From: Paraferrimonas haliotis
GTDB taxonomy: Bacteria > Pseudomonadota > Gammaproteobacteria > Enterobacterales > Shewanellaceae
Assembly: GCF_002282895.1 (NCBI RefSeq)
Contig: NZ_NRRB01000004.1
Location: 1-64,000, forward strand
Direction of reading: 5' to 3'
Length of the DNA stretch: 64,000 bases
Part shown: one piece after another, positions 8,198-19,548 of the stretch
How the letters are laid out: every line of letters starts with the position of its first letter
Numbering within the stretch: the first letter of the stretch is position 1
The notes under the pieces: model-generated
Told to the model about the DNA's origin: nothing
What the model saw: the letters and a program-made list of their open reading frames with translations, nothing else
Databases searched by the model: none
Program-made: the position numbers and the translations under genes

Positions 8198-8868
8198 ACT
8201 GGGTCTACGCCTTGATGCATTGGTGCAATTGAGACATGACGATCAATCGCCTGATTAGAGGGTGCATCTCGAGTTAAATCCAATGTGACTTCAAATTCGC
8301 CGTCATCATACATAACCTCGACAGGATAGCCACAGCTTTTAAGTAAACGCAGCATAGCTTGGTTTTGGTTGTGAACCAGCGCCAGAATCGTTTTAACACC
8401 GGCGCATTTTCCCATCGCAAACAAATGATTCAATAATACCCGCCCAATGCCTTTGCTTTGATAGTCGTCGACAACAATGCATGACAACTCGGCGATATCA
8501 CTGTCGCTTTTAGCTCTGAGTAGACGACCGGCGCCTACTAATTGATGGGTGTTAGGTAAGGTGACGCAACAACCTATGCGGCTGGTAAAATTCATGTCAA
8601 CAAACCGCGACAATTGATCAAGGGTAGGGGTTTCGATGATTCTAAAAAAGCGCATGTAGAGGGTACGCTGGGAAAGCGTGGGGTATATGTCTTTCATCGC
8701 GTATTTATCGTCAGGCCGCATGGCTCTTACATTTACGTCCAACTGACGTCGTGTCGCATCGGTGACGCAATAATCGCTCAGTTGTTCAGCAATGTCGTGA
8801 TAATTCTTTTGTGCGAGGTCGGTCATGTTGATTACCCATTGTTGCGACACGATTTTTTTAGAATCCAT
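8194..8868 (-). CDS. GNAT family N-acetyltransferase
   Basis: The 224-residue protein has a GNAT acetyl-CoA-binding fold. The core strand ELSCIVVDDY is followed by QSKGIG (residues 137-142), which fits the pyrophosphate-binding Q/R-x-x-G-x-G/A loop. The preceding segment (MRPDDKYAMKDIYPTLSQRT, then YMRFF) resembles the acetyltransferase domain attached to Pat-type protein lysine acetyltransferases and other GNATs that begin with a similar stretch. The acceptor substrate is unknown. About 40 N-terminal residues precede the domain. An internal ATG at 8826 is an alternative start. It is convergent with rlmF and has no operon partner. Confidence 0.8.
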   Translation of the reverse strand: MDSKKIVSQQWVINMTDLAQKNYHDIAEQLSDYCVTDATRRQLDVNVRAMRPDDKYAMKDIYPTLSQRTLYMRFFRIIETPTLDQLSRFVDMNFTSRIGCCVTLPNTHQLVGAGRLLRAKSDSDIAELSCIVVDDYQSKGIGRVLLNHLFAMGKCAGVKTILALVHNQNQAMLRLLKSCGYPVEVMYDDGEFEVTLDLTRDAPSNQAIDRHVSIAPMHQGVDPV

Positions 8869-10252
<1,384 letters not shown>

Positions 10253-10268
10253 GCGGAGCTTAGAACGT

Positions 10269-12656
10269 ATGAAATTTAGTGAATCTTGGCTACGCGAGTG
10301 GGTCAATCCAACAATCTCTAGTGAACAATTAGCCGAGCAAATTACCATGGCCGGCCTTGAAGTCGACGACGTTGAGCCTGTAGCCGGAGAGTTCTCAGGC
10401 GTAGTGATTGGCGAAGTGGTTGAATGCGCGCAACATCCGGATGCGGACAAGTTACAAGTGACCAAGGTAAACGTTGGCACTGACGAGTTATTGGACATTG
10501 TTTGTGGCGCGTCCAACTGTCGACTTGGCCTTAAAGTGGCGGTTGCGGTTGTAGGTGCCGTTTTACCAGGCGACTTTAAAATTAAAAAAGCAAAGCTAAG
10601 AGGCCAACCGAGCCACGGCATGCTTTGCAGCTTCTCTGAGCTTGGCATTGATGTGGAAAGCGATGGCATCATGGAATTGCCAACAGACGCGCCTTTAGGT
10701 GCCGATATCCGCGAATATTTGCAACTTAATGACGTGTGCATTGACGTTGATTTGACCGCCAACCGAGCGGACTGCCTTGGTATGTTGGGCTTAGCTCGTG
10801 AAGTAGCGGCTTTGAACCGTAGCGAGATGACCATGCCAGAGCTTGGCGAAGCAGCCATTAGCAGCAGCGACAAAATAGCGGTTAATTTAGTCGCCAGCGA
10901 AGCGTGTCCTAAGTATTTAGGTCGCCGCATTAACAAGGTTGATGTGTCAGCTACTACGCCATTATGGATGCAAGAAAAGTTGCGCCGTGGCGGTATTCGA
11001 TCCATCGATCCCATTGTTGATATTACCAACTTCGTTCTCCTGGAGTTAGGTCAACCAATGCATGCCTTTGATGCTGCAAAAGTACAGGGCAGTATCAACG
11101 CTCGTTTTGCAAACGATGGCGAGAAGCTCACTTTGCTCGATGGCAATGAAGTCACTTTGCGCAGTGACACCTTGGTTATCGCAGATGATGAACAAGCGTT
11201 AGCGATGGCGGGTATTTTTGGCGGCGAGTATTCGGGCGTTACTGATACCACCACTGATATCATACTCGAGTGTGCATTCTTTAATCGCTTAGCCATTATG
11301 GGCAAAGCCCGTAGCTATGGTTTGCACACCGATTCGAGCCATCGCTTCGAGCGAGGAGTGGATCCACAATTGCAACACTTAGCAATGGAACGAGCGACCG
11401 CTCTGATTGTTGATATTTGCGGTGGTGAAGTAGGCGAGATTACTCATGCGCAAGCCTCTGAGCATCTCCCAACATCGGCCACCATTACCTTACGCCGCAG
11501 CAAGCTAGATAGCTTAATTGGTCATCACATCAATGATGCCGACGTAGAAGCAATTTTACAGGGGTTAGGATTCGACGTTGAGGTTCAATCGCAACAATGG
11601 TTGGCTAAAGCGCCAAGCTATCGTTTCGATATGGCCATCGAAGAAGACTTAATCGAAGAAGTGGCGCGAGTGTATGGCTACAATAACATTCCAAATCAAG
11701 CACCTAGTGCCGATTTGACCATGCCACAACATCAAGAGTCACAGCGTCCGTTAAGCCGTTTTCGCGATGCGTTAATCGGTCGAGGCTATCAAGAAGCGAT
11801 TACTTACAGCTTTGTTGACCCTAAATTACAGGCCTTGGTGCATCCGCAAATCGAAGCCTTAGTGCTACCGAATCCGATTTCGGTGGACATGTCGGCGATG
11901 CGTCTATCGTTATGGACGGGTCTGTTAGGCGCGGTGGCTTATAACCAAAAACGTCAACAGTCTCGCGTGCGTTTGTTTGAAACGGGTTTACGCTTTATTC
12001 CCGATGCCGATAGTGCTGTTGGCGTGCGCCAAGAGCCGGTATTAAGTGCGGTTATTGCCGGTAATAGCCACGACGAACATTGGGGTGTTGAGTCAAAAAC
12101 TGTTGATTTCTTTGACTTAAAAGGCGACCTTGAAGCATTAACCGATATTACTGCTGACGAATTAAGCTTTAACTATGAGGTTGCTACGCACCCTGGTCTT
12201 CATCCTGGTCAAACCGCGCAAATATTGCGTAATGGACAAGCCGTCGGTTGGATTGGTGCATTGCACCCAAGTTTAAACAAGCCATTTGGTATCAACGGCA
12301 AAGCTTTTTTGTTTGAAATTCAACAGGAAGCATTGTTACAAGCGAAATTGCCGGTAGCTCAAGCTGTATCTAAGTTCCCGTCTAATCGTCGTGACATAGC
12401 TGTGGTTGTAGATGCGTCAATCAATGCTCAAAATATTCTAAAAACTATCAGAAAAGTTGGCGGAAATCAGTTGGTTGGCATAAACTTGTTCGATGTATAT
12501 CAAGGTGCGGGTGTCGCCGAAGGAAGCAAAAGTTTAGCCATTGCGCTGACGTTGCAAGATTCGACTCGTACTTTAGAAGAGAAAGACATCGCAGATGTGG
12601 TTGATAAAGTCGTTTCTGCGCTAACATCAGAATTCAATGCGTCCTTGAGGGATTAA
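10269..12656 (+). CDS. pheT: Phenylalanine--tRNA ligase beta subunit
   Basis: The 795-residue beta subunit has the full domain set: an EMAP II-like tRNA-binding domain at about residues 40-150 ([21 protein letters not shown]), the B3/B4 editing domain around residues 210-375, the B5 domain, a catalytic-like core, and the C-terminal ferredoxin-fold anticodon-binding domain ([15 protein letters not shown] onward). The editing domain removes mischarged tyrosine. Length equals the E. coli protein. It is in the pheS-pheT-ihfA operon; ihfA starts three bases after the stop. Confidence 0.98.
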   Translation: MKFSESWLREWVNPTISSEQLAEQITMAGLEVDDVEPVAGEFSGVVIGEVVECAQHPDADKLQVTKVNVGTDELLDIVCGASNCRLGLKVAVAVVGAVLPGDFKIKKAKLRGQPSHGMLCSFSELGIDVESDGIMELPTDAPLGADIREYLQLNDVCIDVDLTANRADCLGMLGLAREVAALNRSEMTMPELGEAAISSSDKIAVNLVASEACPKYLGRRINKVDVSATTPLWMQEKLRRGGIRSIDPIVDITNFVLLELGQPMHAFDAAKVQGSINARFANDGEKLTLLDGNEVTLRSDTLVIADDEQALAMAGIFGGEYSGVTDTTTDIILECAFFNRLAIMGKARSYGLHTDSSHRFERGVDPQLQHLAMERATALIVDICGGEVGEITHAQASEHLPTSATITLRRSKLDSLIGHHINDADVEAILQGLGFDVEVQSQQWLAKAPSYRFDMAIEEDLIEEVARVYGYNNIPNQAPSADLTMPQHQESQRPLSRFRDALIGRGYQEAITYSFVDPKLQALVHPQIEALVLPNPISVDMSAMRLSLWTGLLGAVAYNQKRQQSRVRLFETGLRFIPDADSAVGVRQEPVLSAVIAGNSHDEHWGVESKTVDFFDLKGDLEALTDITADELSFNYEVATHPGLHPGQTAQILRNGQAVGWIGALHPSLNKPFGINGKAFLFEIQQEALLQAKLPVAQAVSKFPSNRRDIAVVVDASINAQNILKTIRKVGGNQLVGINLFDVYQGAGVAEGSKSLAIALTLQDSTRTLEEKDIADVVDKVVSALTSEFNASLRD

Positions 12657-12659
12657 AAT

Positions 12660-12956
12660 ATGGCACTGACCAAAGCTGAAATGGCGGAACATCTTTTTGA
12701 AACGTTGGGCTTAAATAAGCGCGCATCCAAAGAGATTGTAGAAGCATTTTTTGAAGAGATCCGCGCCTCATTAGAGAACGGTGAACAGGTCAAATTGTCG
12801 GGCTTTGGTAATTTCGATTTGCGTGATAAAAACGAACGTCCAGGTCGAAATCCGAAAACCGGTGAAGACATTCCAATTTCGGCTCGTCGAGTGGTAACCT
12901 TTCGCCCAGGACAAAAATTAAAAAGCCGTGTTGAGAAAGCGCCTTCAGGTAAGTAA
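12660..12956 (+). CDS. ihfA: Integration host factor subunit alpha
   Basis: This is a 98-residue DNA-bending protein of the HU/IHF family; it dimerises with IhfB and bends specific sites by about 160 degrees. The start [20 protein letters not shown] and the beta-arm motif [20 protein letters not shown], with the conserved Pro that intercalates DNA, identify the alpha subunit. GAGGG lies just upstream of the ATG, within the end of pheT. An intrinsic terminator follows 22 bases after the stop. Confidence 0.98.
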   Translation: MALTKAEMAEHLFETLGLNKRASKEIVEAFFEEIRASLENGEQVKLSGFGNFDLRDKNERPGRNPKTGEDIPISARRVVTFRPGQKLKSRVEKAPSGK

Positions 12957-12978
12957 CACAACACGATATTTTGTTGTT

Positions 12979-13003
12979 AAAAAGCCGCCATTAGGCGGCT
13001 TTT
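12979..13003 (+). terminator. Intrinsic terminator of pheST-ihfA
   Basis: AAAAGCCGCC and GGCGGCTTTT form a stem with a 4-base loop and end in TTTT. Confidence 0.85.
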
Positions 13004-13031
13004 CTATGATTCAGTTGTCTATGATTCAGTT
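13003..13031 (+). repeat. Tandem 15-base duplication
   Basis: TCTATGATTCAGTT occurs at 13003-13016 and again at 13018-13031, separated by one base, in the short gap between the ihfA terminator and the acyltransferase gene. It looks like a recent slippage duplication; no function is evident. Confidence 0.8.
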
Positions 13032-13048
13032 AAGTAATAGGAGCGAGC

Positions 13049-13987
13049 GTGTCGCGACAACCTAAATGGTTTGATGTGTCCTTTAAGTGGCGCTATCTAC
13101 ACCCTAAGTTTTGGCCATCTTGGTTTGCCATTTTAATTCTGGTTATTTTCTCCCTTATGCCGGCGAATTTGCGAGATCCTATCGCGAAATTACTGGCTAA
13201 TCTGGTCATGAAAATTGCTAAAAAGCCGCTGTCGGTTGCAAAAATTAATATAAAGACCTGCTTCCCCGAGCTATCCGACCAAGAAGTGGATCGTTTGATT
13301 AAAGACAACGTGCGTACTTTTACCACGGTTTTGCTTGGTCAAGGCGAATTATTAATTCGTTCAAAAGCCAATATTTACCGTCGGGTTGCTTTAATTGGTG
13401 AAGAACGCTTACAAGCGGTCAGAGCGCAAGGGCATCCTGTGATCTTTATTATGCCCCACGTATGGGCAATCGAGTACGCAGGGTTACGTTTGAACTGTGA
13501 TTTACCCATGGTCACCATGGCAAAAGCACACAGAAATGAATTATTTTCGTGGTTTAATAACCGAATGCGCAGCTGTTTGGGTGGTCGCGTTTATATGCGG
13601 GAAGCCGGCATTCGTGCCTTGCTGTCAGAGTTGAAGCAAGATAATAGCTTTTTCTATTTGCCGGATGAAGACTTAGGTCGTGATCGAAGTGAGTTTGCGC
13701 CATTTTTCGAGACGGAAAAAGCCACTGTGCCTGTGGTTGCTAGATTAGCTCAGGCAGGCAATGCCAAAGTGATGCCGATTACTATTGGTTATGACTATCA
13801 AGCGAGACGCTTCACCTGTGAGGTGCACGATGCCGTCGAGTTTGGAGAAAAACCATCGAAATACGATGAGGCGTTGATCTTGAATCAAATGGTCGAAATG
13901 GTGATCAAGGCTTACCCAGAACAGTACATGTGGTTTCTTAAAATATTTAAAACGCGTCGCGATCCCGAGGAGTCCTTATATCGGTGA
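13049..13987 (+). CDS. lpxM: Lipid A biosynthesis acyltransferase (LpxM/LpxL family)
   Basis: The product (312 residues) is a membrane-anchored late acyltransferase that adds a secondary acyl chain to Kdo2-lipid A. There is one N-terminal membrane segment (residues about 24-40). The catalytic H-x4-E motif is H137 to E142 in MPHVWAIEYAG, followed by the LPDEDLGRDRSEFAPFF block and the C-terminal EQYMWFLKIFKTR. These blocks match LpxM better than LpxL, but the two paralogues are hard to separate by eye, so the symbol is tentative. The GTG start at 13049 has a strong AGGAG site. crcB follows 27 bases on. Confidence 0.85.
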   Translation: MSRQPKWFDVSFKWRYLHPKFWPSWFAILILVIFSLMPANLRDPIAKLLANLVMKIAKKPLSVAKINIKTCFPELSDQEVDRLIKDNVRTFTTVLLGQGELLIRSKANIYRRVALIGEERLQAVRAQGHPVIFIMPHVWAIEYAGLRLNCDLPMVTMAKAHRNELFSWFNNRMRSCLGGRVYMREAGIRALLSELKQDNSFFYLPDEDLGRDRSEFAPFFETEKATVPVVARLAQAGNAKVMPITIGYDYQARRFTCEVHDAVEFGEKPSKYDEALILNQMVEMVIKAYPEQYMWFLKIFKTRRDPEESLYR

Positions 13988-14014
13988 TGCGTTAACGTTA
14001 AAGGTGACGTGACT

Positions 14015-14398
14015 ATGTTTACTAATATTGGCTTTATCGCTCTTGGTGGTGCTATGGGCGCCAGTTGTCGCTTTTTAGTAGCGGAATTGTGTTTGGCGCT
14101 GTTTGGCCGAGGCTTTCCTATTGCAACGTTAACGGTAAACGTTGTTGGCTCTTTTCTCATCGGCGTTATGGTGTCTCTGATTGAACAAGAGGTGCTATTG
14201 CACGGAGCTTGGAAGCAAGTCATTGTGATTGGCTTTCTCGGTGCTTTTACGACGTTCTCAACGTTCTCTATGGACAACTTATTATTGTTGCAACAGGGAG
14301 AATATCTAAAGATGTCCTTTAATATGCTGGCTAACCTCATATTGTGTTTTGCTGCTGTCGCCGCTGGGTTTTATTTAATTCAAAGACAGTTTGGCTAA
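14015..14398 (+). CDS. crcB: Fluoride ion channel CrcB/Fluc
   Basis: This is a small four-helix membrane protein (127 residues) that exports fluoride as an antiparallel dimer. TLTVNVVGSFLIG carries the conserved pore Asn and GFLGAFTTFSTFSMD holds the phenylalanine box and central sodium site. Start: AAGGTGA at 14001-14007 lies 7 bases before ATG 14015; the in-frame GTG at 14009 is too close to that site. The short gap after the acyltransferase gene leaves no room for a fluoride riboswitch, so it is probably read through from upstream. Confidence 0.95.
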   Translation: MFTNIGFIALGGAMGASCRFLVAELCLALFGRGFPIATLTVNVVGSFLIGVMVSLIEQEVLLHGAWKQVIVIGFLGAFTTFSTFSMDNLLLLQQGEYLKMSFNMLANLILCFAAVAAGFYLIQRQFG

Positions 14399-14517
14399 TC
14401 TTAGGAAATATTATTTAAATTAGCTGTTGCTAAATTTTGCCTAAACCGTGATTAAGTTGTTACATTGTCTTGACTGTACAAAAAATAAACAAATCAATCA
14501 CATGATGAGGCAATCAC

Positions 14518-15963
14518 ATGAAAGTTTACTTGATACTTTCAGCAGCGATAGTAAGCAGTACTGCATTTGTTGCCATCGCTAAGGATGCTCCTATCCGAGC
14601 GGTGGTAAATAAACAACACGTAATCGATCACTGGACATCGGAACGTCGTCAAAAGGCCATTCCTAGAGATTTATACCTTGATAAACAAGGCAATGGTTAT
14701 ATCCGGGCAAATAATGGCCAACTCACAGCTTATGGCCAAGCTAAGCCGACTCCTCAAAAAGGAAAACCCGGCAGTGATACAACTCCTCCAACAATAAGCA
14801 ACCCTAGCCCAAGTGATGGGGTAACCGTTTCTGGAGCTAGCCAGACATTCAGTGTCCAAGCAAGTGATGAATCTGGGGTACGTTCGGTGACACTAGAGTT
14901 TGAAGCGCCAGCGGGTAGCGGCAATATTTCTTCGTTTAACGCAAACAATACCTCGGGCGATAGTTGGTCTGTTGCATTAAATTTTAATCAAGGCGGAGAT
15001 TTTAACTGGCGCGCGGTAGCAGCAGACGCTACGAAAGGTGGTGGAAACACTGCTGCATCTGAGTGGTGGTCAGTATCAGTTGATTTAAATGGCGATAATG
15101 GCGGTGGCTCTGGCAATGACGGTGATCTCGTTAGCAACGCACCTTGGGCAGATGGAGGTGTGGTTCAAACGGCTGCGGGTAGGCTATTTTACGAGATGCC
15201 CACCAGTCGAAATCTTAGAAGATGGGCTGGATACGTATGTTCAGGAACGGTGATTAATGATGGCCGTACAGGTCGAACGGTTATCGTTACAGCCGCTCAT
15301 TGTGTATATGATGATGCTAATAAAGCGTTTGCTAGGAATGTTTTGTTTATACCAAATCAAGCGCAAACAACAGGCTCTGGAACAGATTCAAACTGCGATA
15401 ACGATCCACTTGGATGTTGGGTGGCGTCTTTTGGTGTAGTGGAAAATAATTGGAGTGATCGCACATTCCCGGACAATATTCCATGGGATTATGCCTACTA
15501 TGTGGCGTTTGATGACAATCATCAAGGGCCTGGAAGCAGCGATATAGAAGCCACCACCGGTAGCTTTACGATTAATTTCCAAGCTCCACAACAAGGCTCT
15601 GGTGGTGCCGATCAAACCAGCATTGATTACACACGTGGTATGGGTTATTCCTACAGTGATGACCCTAACTTTATGTACTGCGCTGAAAACATGACCTCTA
15701 ATGGCCCCGATAACTGGTGGCTCGCCAACTGCGGGTTATCCGGTGGTTCATCAGGTGGACCATGGATACAGCCGAATGTAAATGCGCTGGAAGTTATGTC
15801 AGTGAATTCGTGGGGCTACAGTGATGGTAGCCCTGGCATGGCGGGGCCAAAACTCAACGGAACTACTGCGCAGTGTTTGTTTGACGTCGCTGTCGACACG
15901 GATACAACGGATACCCGAGACGGTTCTGCCGGAGTCATCGTTTCGCAAGTAAGTTGTCCATAA
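14518..15963 (+). CDS. Secreted trypsin-like serine protease with Ig-like domain
   Basis: This is a 481-residue exported protein with a signal peptide at residues 1-21. A stretch around residues 86-190, starting TTPPTISNPSPSDG, looks like a bacterial Ig-like domain. A Gly/Asn/Asp-rich linker (about 190-203) follows, then a chymotrypsin-fold S1 protease domain. The triad is visible: H261 in VTAAHC, D324 in WDYAYY and S412 in GGSSGGP. Paired cysteines such as C241/C262 suggest disulphides. The residue preceding the nucleophile differs from the usual GDSGGP. It is flanked by crcB and a methyltransferase-like gene, with no partner. The family call is firm; the substrate is unknown and could be a secreted nutrient protein. 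Confidence 0.88.
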   Translation: MKVYLILSAAIVSSTAFVAIAKDAPIRAVVNKQHVIDHWTSERRQKAIPRDLYLDKQGNGYIRANNGQLTAYGQAKPTPQKGKPGSDTTPPTISNPSPSDGVTVSGASQTFSVQASDESGVRSVTLEFEAPAGSGNISSFNANNTSGDSWSVALNFNQGGDFNWRAVAADATKGGGNTAASEWWSVSVDLNGDNGGGSGNDGDLVSNAPWADGGVVQTAAGRLFYEMPTSRNLRRWAGYVCSGTVINDGRTGRTVIVTAAHCVYDDANKAFARNVLFIPNQAQTTGSGTDSNCDNDPLGCWVASFGVVENNWSDRTFPDNIPWDYAYYVAFDDNHQGPGSSDIEATTGSFTINFQAPQQGSGGADQTSIDYTRGMGYSYSDDPNFMYCAENMTSNGPDNWWLANCGLSGGSSGGPWIQPNVNALEVMSVNSWGYSDGSPGMAGPKLNGTTAQCLFDVAVDTDTTDTRDGSAGVIVSQVSCP

Positions 15964-16037
15964 CACTTTATTGTTAGAGCAGAGCAAGGTAAGTTATTGT
16001 GTGAAACTGATCACATTAACTAATGGATATTGTTAAC

Positions 16038-16793
16038 ATGAAAACAACCCTTGCTCTATCGATGGCGACCTTGCTGATTAGCTCCAGTGCGTTTGCTGCC
16101 GATTTCTCGGCCACTAAAGACAAATTGGAAACGGCGCTGGCAGCTGATATTCGAACCGATAAAGAAGTCGCTCGAGATAGAAATCGTAAACCCGTTCGCA
16201 CCCTCGAGTTCTTTGGATTTCGAGATGACATGAAAGTGGTAGAGCTAATGCCAGGCGGCGGTTGGTATACCAAACTCCTAGCCCCTGTAGTTGCTGATAA
16301 AGGCCAATACTATATGGCCATTGGCACCAGCAGAGCTTCGAAAGCCGTTGCCGGACAGGCTGGGTTCGACAAGGTTAAAGTCACTGCCGAGGAAGCCAAA
16401 ATATATCGACCGGAAGGCTCTAAGTTTTATGCGTTAGAAGCCGATGGTTTGGGTGTCAGTGATATGGATATGGTGCTGACCTTCCGTAACTACCATAACT
16501 TCAGCGAATCAGGCCGTGCAGTCATGAACAAAATGGCATTCGATGCGTTGAAATCTGGTGGTGTGTACGCGGTGGTAGATCATACTCGTCGACACATGCA
16601 AGCTACTGACAACGAAAATCGCCGTCGTTTTGACCCAGTGTTAGCGATTAAAGAAATTCAAGCCGCGGGTTTTAAATTCGTAGATATGACGGACTTACAC
16701 TATAAGCCAGATGATGAACTGCGCTACGAAGTAGGTCGTAAGTCTGTAACCGGCAACTCGGATCGTTGGACACTAAAATTCGTTAAGCCTTAA
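16038..16793 (+). CDS. Exported methyltransferase-like protein (COG4798-type)
   Basis: The 251-residue product has a class I SAM methyltransferase look: VVELMPGGGWYTKLLAPVV is the glycine-rich motif I, and GGVYAVVDHTRR lies where motif IV/post-II strands fall. Yet the N-terminus, MKTTLALSMATLLISSSAFA, is a clean Sec signal peptide, so the mature protein should be periplasmic, where SAM is not known to be available. ATG 16038 is chosen because it gives that signal peptide; an ATG at 16023 adds five residues. Related predicted methyltransferases with signal peptides are common in marine proteobacteria and uncharacterised. It ends at a terminator shared with the convergent his operon. Confidence 0.75.
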   Translation: MKTTLALSMATLLISSSAFAADFSATKDKLETALAADIRTDKEVARDRNRKPVRTLEFFGFRDDMKVVELMPGGGWYTKLLAPVVADKGQYYMAIGTSRASKAVAGQAGFDKVKVTAEEAKIYRPEGSKFYALEADGLGVSDMDMVLTFRNYHNFSESGRAVMNKMAFDALKSGGVYAVVDHTRRHMQATDNENRRRFDPVLAIKEIQAAGFKFVDMTDLHYKPDDELRYEVGRKSVTGNSDRWTLKFVKP

Positions 16794-16815
16794 AACTTAA
16801 GGCTTGAGCATCAAT

Positions 16816-16844
16816 AAAAAGCCGCTTTCAAAGCGGCTTTTTTT
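16816..16844. terminator. Bidirectional terminator of the methyltransferase-like gene and the his operon
   Basis: GCCGCT and AGCGGC form the core stem, extended by A- and T-runs on both sides (AAAAA before, TTTTTTT after), so it can stop transcription from both directions. Confidence 0.85.
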
Positions 16845-17463
16845 ATGACTGATGGCGCGCGTATAGATTCGATAACACCTCATCCAAACTCACATCTTGG
16901 TCCTGTAACACCACCAATAAATGGTAAAGCAGGTCCGAAGACTCATCGATGAGATTTTGCCGGTCCTGAGTCACCGCCGCCAGTGCAACCTCAACTCCTT
17001 CTTCACCCACTTTCTGCGCTATGCGCTTGGTTCCACGAGCGAACAATGAAGCGGTGTAACTGCCATCAGAAGCATTGGCTTTTCGCTGTGAAATCACATT
17101 TTCTAGTTGTCCTAAAAAGCTTTGCGCGTCAATTTGGTTAAAACAGGACACAGTGCCAAGGTGACAGGTTGGACCCTCAGGCCTCGCTTGAATGAGCAGG
17201 GTGTCGTTGTCGCAATCTAGGCAAAGGCTATCCACCATCAAGTAGTGACCAGAGGTCTCGCCTTTAACCCAAAGTCGTTGTTTGGTGCGACTGTAAAAGG
17301 TTACCTTGTTGGTGGTTAAGGTTTGTTGTAATGCGTCTGGGCTCATGTAGCCGAGCATCAACACTTGGCCATTTAAGTAATGCTGGATAACGACAGGCAG
17401 TAGTTGCTCAACTTTATTCCAATCAATGTCATTTACCCAAGTGGGCATGGTATGTGCTGTCAT
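16843..17463 (-). CDS. hisI: Bifunctional phosphoribosyl-AMP cyclohydrolase/phosphoribosyl-ATP pyrophosphatase
   Basis: The 206-residue fusion catalyses steps 2 and 3 of histidine synthesis. Residues 1-115 are the HisI cyclohydrolase with the zinc/metal motif [20 protein letters not shown]; residues 120-206 are the HisE pyrophosphatase with [13 protein letters not shown] and the SDLLYHLLV helix. Both halves are full length. It is the last gene of the his operon and overlaps the hisF stop by four bases (ATGA). Often written hisIE. Confidence 0.97.
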   Translation of the reverse strand: MTAHTMPTWVNDIDWNKVEQLLPVVIQHYLNGQVLMLGYMSPDALQQTLTTNKVTFYSRTKQRLWVKGETSGHYLMVDSLCLDCDNDTLLIQARPEGPTCHLGTVSCFNQIDAQSFLGQLENVISQRKANASDGSYTASLFARGTKRIAQKVGEEGVEVALAAVTQDRQNLIDESSDLLYHLLVVLQDQDVSLDEVLSNLYARHQS

Positions 17464-18230
17464 AATCGTACCTGTACTTGGTGGGACTGTAAGGTCTGTT
17501 TTAGCTCTGATATTTCTATAATCTGTTTATGAAATACGGAGGCTGCCAAAGCAGCATCAACCTGAGCTTGTTGGAAAACTTCTACAAAATGCTCGATGCT
17601 GCCAGCGCCGCCGGAAGCAATCAAAGGCACATCGCATAAGCGTCGTATTTGCGCCAGTTGCTTAATATCGTAACCGTTACGAACGCCGTCTTGGTTCATG
17701 GTATTTAACACAATTTCGCCGCAGCCACGCTTTTGCACTTCTTCTACCCATGCTTGGGTAAACCAAGCGGTGTCTTTGGTGCGGGACTCATCGCCGGTAA
17801 ACTGCTTAACTAAGTATTGACCTAGTGCGTCTTGGTAACTGTCTATGCCAACCACCACACACTGTCTACCAAACTCATCGTGAAGCCGTTCAATTAGGCT
17901 TGGATCCGATAACGCTGGAGAATTTACTGACACTTTATCGGCACCAAACGCCAGTATTTCTCGAGCACTGTCTACATTGTTTATACCGCCGGCGACACTG
18001 AATGGAATGTTTATCACCTCGGCAACTCGACTTACCCAGGACTTATCGACAGTACGACCGTCGCTAGAGGCGGTAATGTCGTAAAACACCAGTTCATCGG
18101 CGCCTTCTTGTGCGTAGCGCAGGGCTAATGGCTCAATGTCACCAATGATTTCGTGATTGCGAAATTTGACCCCTTTAACCACTTTACCGTTGCGAACATC
18201 GAGGCAGGGGACTATGCGTTTGGCCAGCAT
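17460..18230 (-). CDS. hisF: Imidazole glycerol phosphate synthase subunit HisF
   Basis: This is a 256-residue TIM barrel, the cyclase half of IGP synthase, which uses ammonia from HisH to make IGP and AICAR. The start [19 protein letters not shown] has the first catalytic Asp, and VVVGIDSY and [12 protein letters not shown] carry the second catalytic Asp and the phosphate-binding region. Its start overlaps the end of hisA by 19 bases, and hisI overlaps its stop, indicating translational coupling. Confidence 0.98.
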   Translation of the reverse strand: MLAKRIVPCLDVRNGKVVKGVKFRNHEIIGDIEPLALRYAQEGADELVFYDITASSDGRTVDKSWVSRVAEVINIPFSVAGGINNVDSAREILAFGADKVSVNSPALSDPSLIERLHDEFGRQCVVVGIDSYQDALGQYLVKQFTGDESRTKDTAWFTQAWVEEVQKRGCGEIVLNTMNQDGVRNGYDIKQLAQIRRLCDVPLIASGGAGSIEHFVEVFQQAQVDAALAASVFHKQIIEISELKQTLQSHQVQVRL

Positions 18231-18949
18231 TGTATTGCCTCCGACAGGCTAAAATTATTAATCAACAAAGCTTTACCTACGATAATGGCGTTAGCGCCGC
18301 TCGCTTTAACCGCTTCAATGTCTGCAAGGGTAGCGATACCACCGGAAGCTTGCCATTGGATAGTTGGATACTCACTGCAAAGGTCTCGATATAAATCGCA
18401 ATTTGCGCCGGCTAATGTACCGTCTTTGCTAATATCGGTAACTAATACATGCTTAAGCCCTAATGGTAGGTAATGATTGAGCACATCCTCGATGGCTCTA
18501 CCGCTGCCTTGTTGCCATCCACTCACGGCCACTTCTTTGCGGCCGTCGATGTCAATGTTGACATCCAACGCCAAACAAATGCGCTCTGCGCCGTATTCTT
18601 TGAACCACGCTTGTACCAACTCTGGTTGACTCACCGCTACAGAGCCTATCACCACTCGAGCAACACCGGCATCGAGCAATTGTTGAACATCTTGTTGGGT
18701 TCGCACTCCGCCACCGACTTGAACACGGGCATTTACTTGACTCACCATCTTAGAAATAAGCGCTAACTGTCTTTTGTTTGGATTTTTAGCCCCATCTAGA
18801 TCCACGATGTGCAACCACCGCGCGCCCTTGCTATCGTAATCTTTAAGGCGTTGAATGGGATCAAATTCAAACGCTGTTTTTTGTTGATAGTCTCCTTGGT
18901 AAAGCCGTACTACTTCACCGTCTATTAAATCTAACGCTGCGATGATCAT
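18212..18949 (-). CDS. hisA: ProFAR isomerase HisA
   Basis: This 245-residue TIM barrel isomerises ProFAR to PRFAR. The start [20 protein letters not shown] has the catalytic Asp, and [16 protein letters not shown] carries the second one. ATG 18949 forms an ATGA overlap with the hisH stop and gives the family N-terminus; a GTG nine bases upstream is in frame but less likely. Confidence 0.97.
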   Translation of the reverse strand: MIIAALDLIDGEVVRLYQGDYQQKTAFEFDPIQRLKDYDSKGARWLHIVDLDGAKNPNKRQLALISKMVSQVNARVQVGGGVRTQQDVQQLLDAGVARVVIGSVAVSQPELVQAWFKEYGAERICLALDVNIDIDGRKEVAVSGWQQGSGRAIEDVLNHYLPLGLKHVLVTDISKDGTLAGANCDLYRDLCSEYPTIQWQASGGIATLADIEAVKASGANAIIVGKALLINNFSLSEAIQCWPNA

Positions 18950-19539
18950 CGTTGCCACTCCAGGAAGTTTTGTAAGATGGTTGCGCCAACCAAAGCGCTT
19001 CGTTCAGGGTGAAACTGCAAACCAATAAAATTATCTTTGGCGATAGCGGCACTAAAAGCTTGCCCGTATTCGCTTTGGGCCACAGTAAATTGCGACAGTG
19101 GTGCTTGAAAACCGTGCACATAATAAACGTACGCGCCTTCGTCTATACCGTTAAAAACCGGGTGGTTTAGCTTTTGTAACTGATTCCATCCCATATGAGG
19201 CAAGGGTAATCCATTGTCACTAAACGCATTAATTGTGGTGGGGATTACATTAAGACAGGATTGCTCGCCTTCATCACTGTAGGCGCTTAATAGCTGCATG
19301 CCTAAGCAAATGCCTAAGGTGGGTTGATTAAGAGAGGTCAGACAATCGACTAACTCCGCCTGTTGAATGCTTTGCATCGCCGCTTGAGCAGAGCCTACGC
19401 CGGGTAGAATGATTCGCTCAGCGGCTTGAATGACCTGCGGATCCTTGCTCAACAAAGGCTGTTGTTGTAATCGCTGCAGGGCAAATTTAACCGATGCAAG
19501 ATTGGCACAACCCGTGTCTACGATAACTAGTTGGCTCAT
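18946..19539 (-). CDS. hisH: Imidazole glycerol phosphate synthase subunit HisH
   Basis: This is the glutaminase subunit (197 residues) that feeds ammonia to HisF. The class I amidotransferase triad is visible: the nucleophile Cys in [11 protein letters not shown], and His and Glu in LQFHPERS near the C-terminus. ATG 19539 has AAGGAG five bases upstream. It follows hisB by nine bases. Confidence 0.97.
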   Translation of the reverse strand: MSQLVIVDTGCANLASVKFALQRLQQQPLLSKDPQVIQAAERIILPGVGSAQAAMQSIQQAELVDCLTSLNQPTLGICLGMQLLSAYSDEGEQSCLNVIPTTINAFSDNGLPLPHMGWNQLQKLNHPVFNGIDEGAYVYYVHGFQAPLSQFTVAQSEYGQAFSAAIAKDNFIGLQFHPERSALVGATILQNFLEWQR

Positions 19540-19548
19540 CAAATCTCC

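Noticed and set aside
13988-14014. Fluoride riboswitch in front of crcB
   Set aside because: Only 27 bases separate crcB from the preceding gene, less than the riboswitch needs, and none of its conserved elements is seen.
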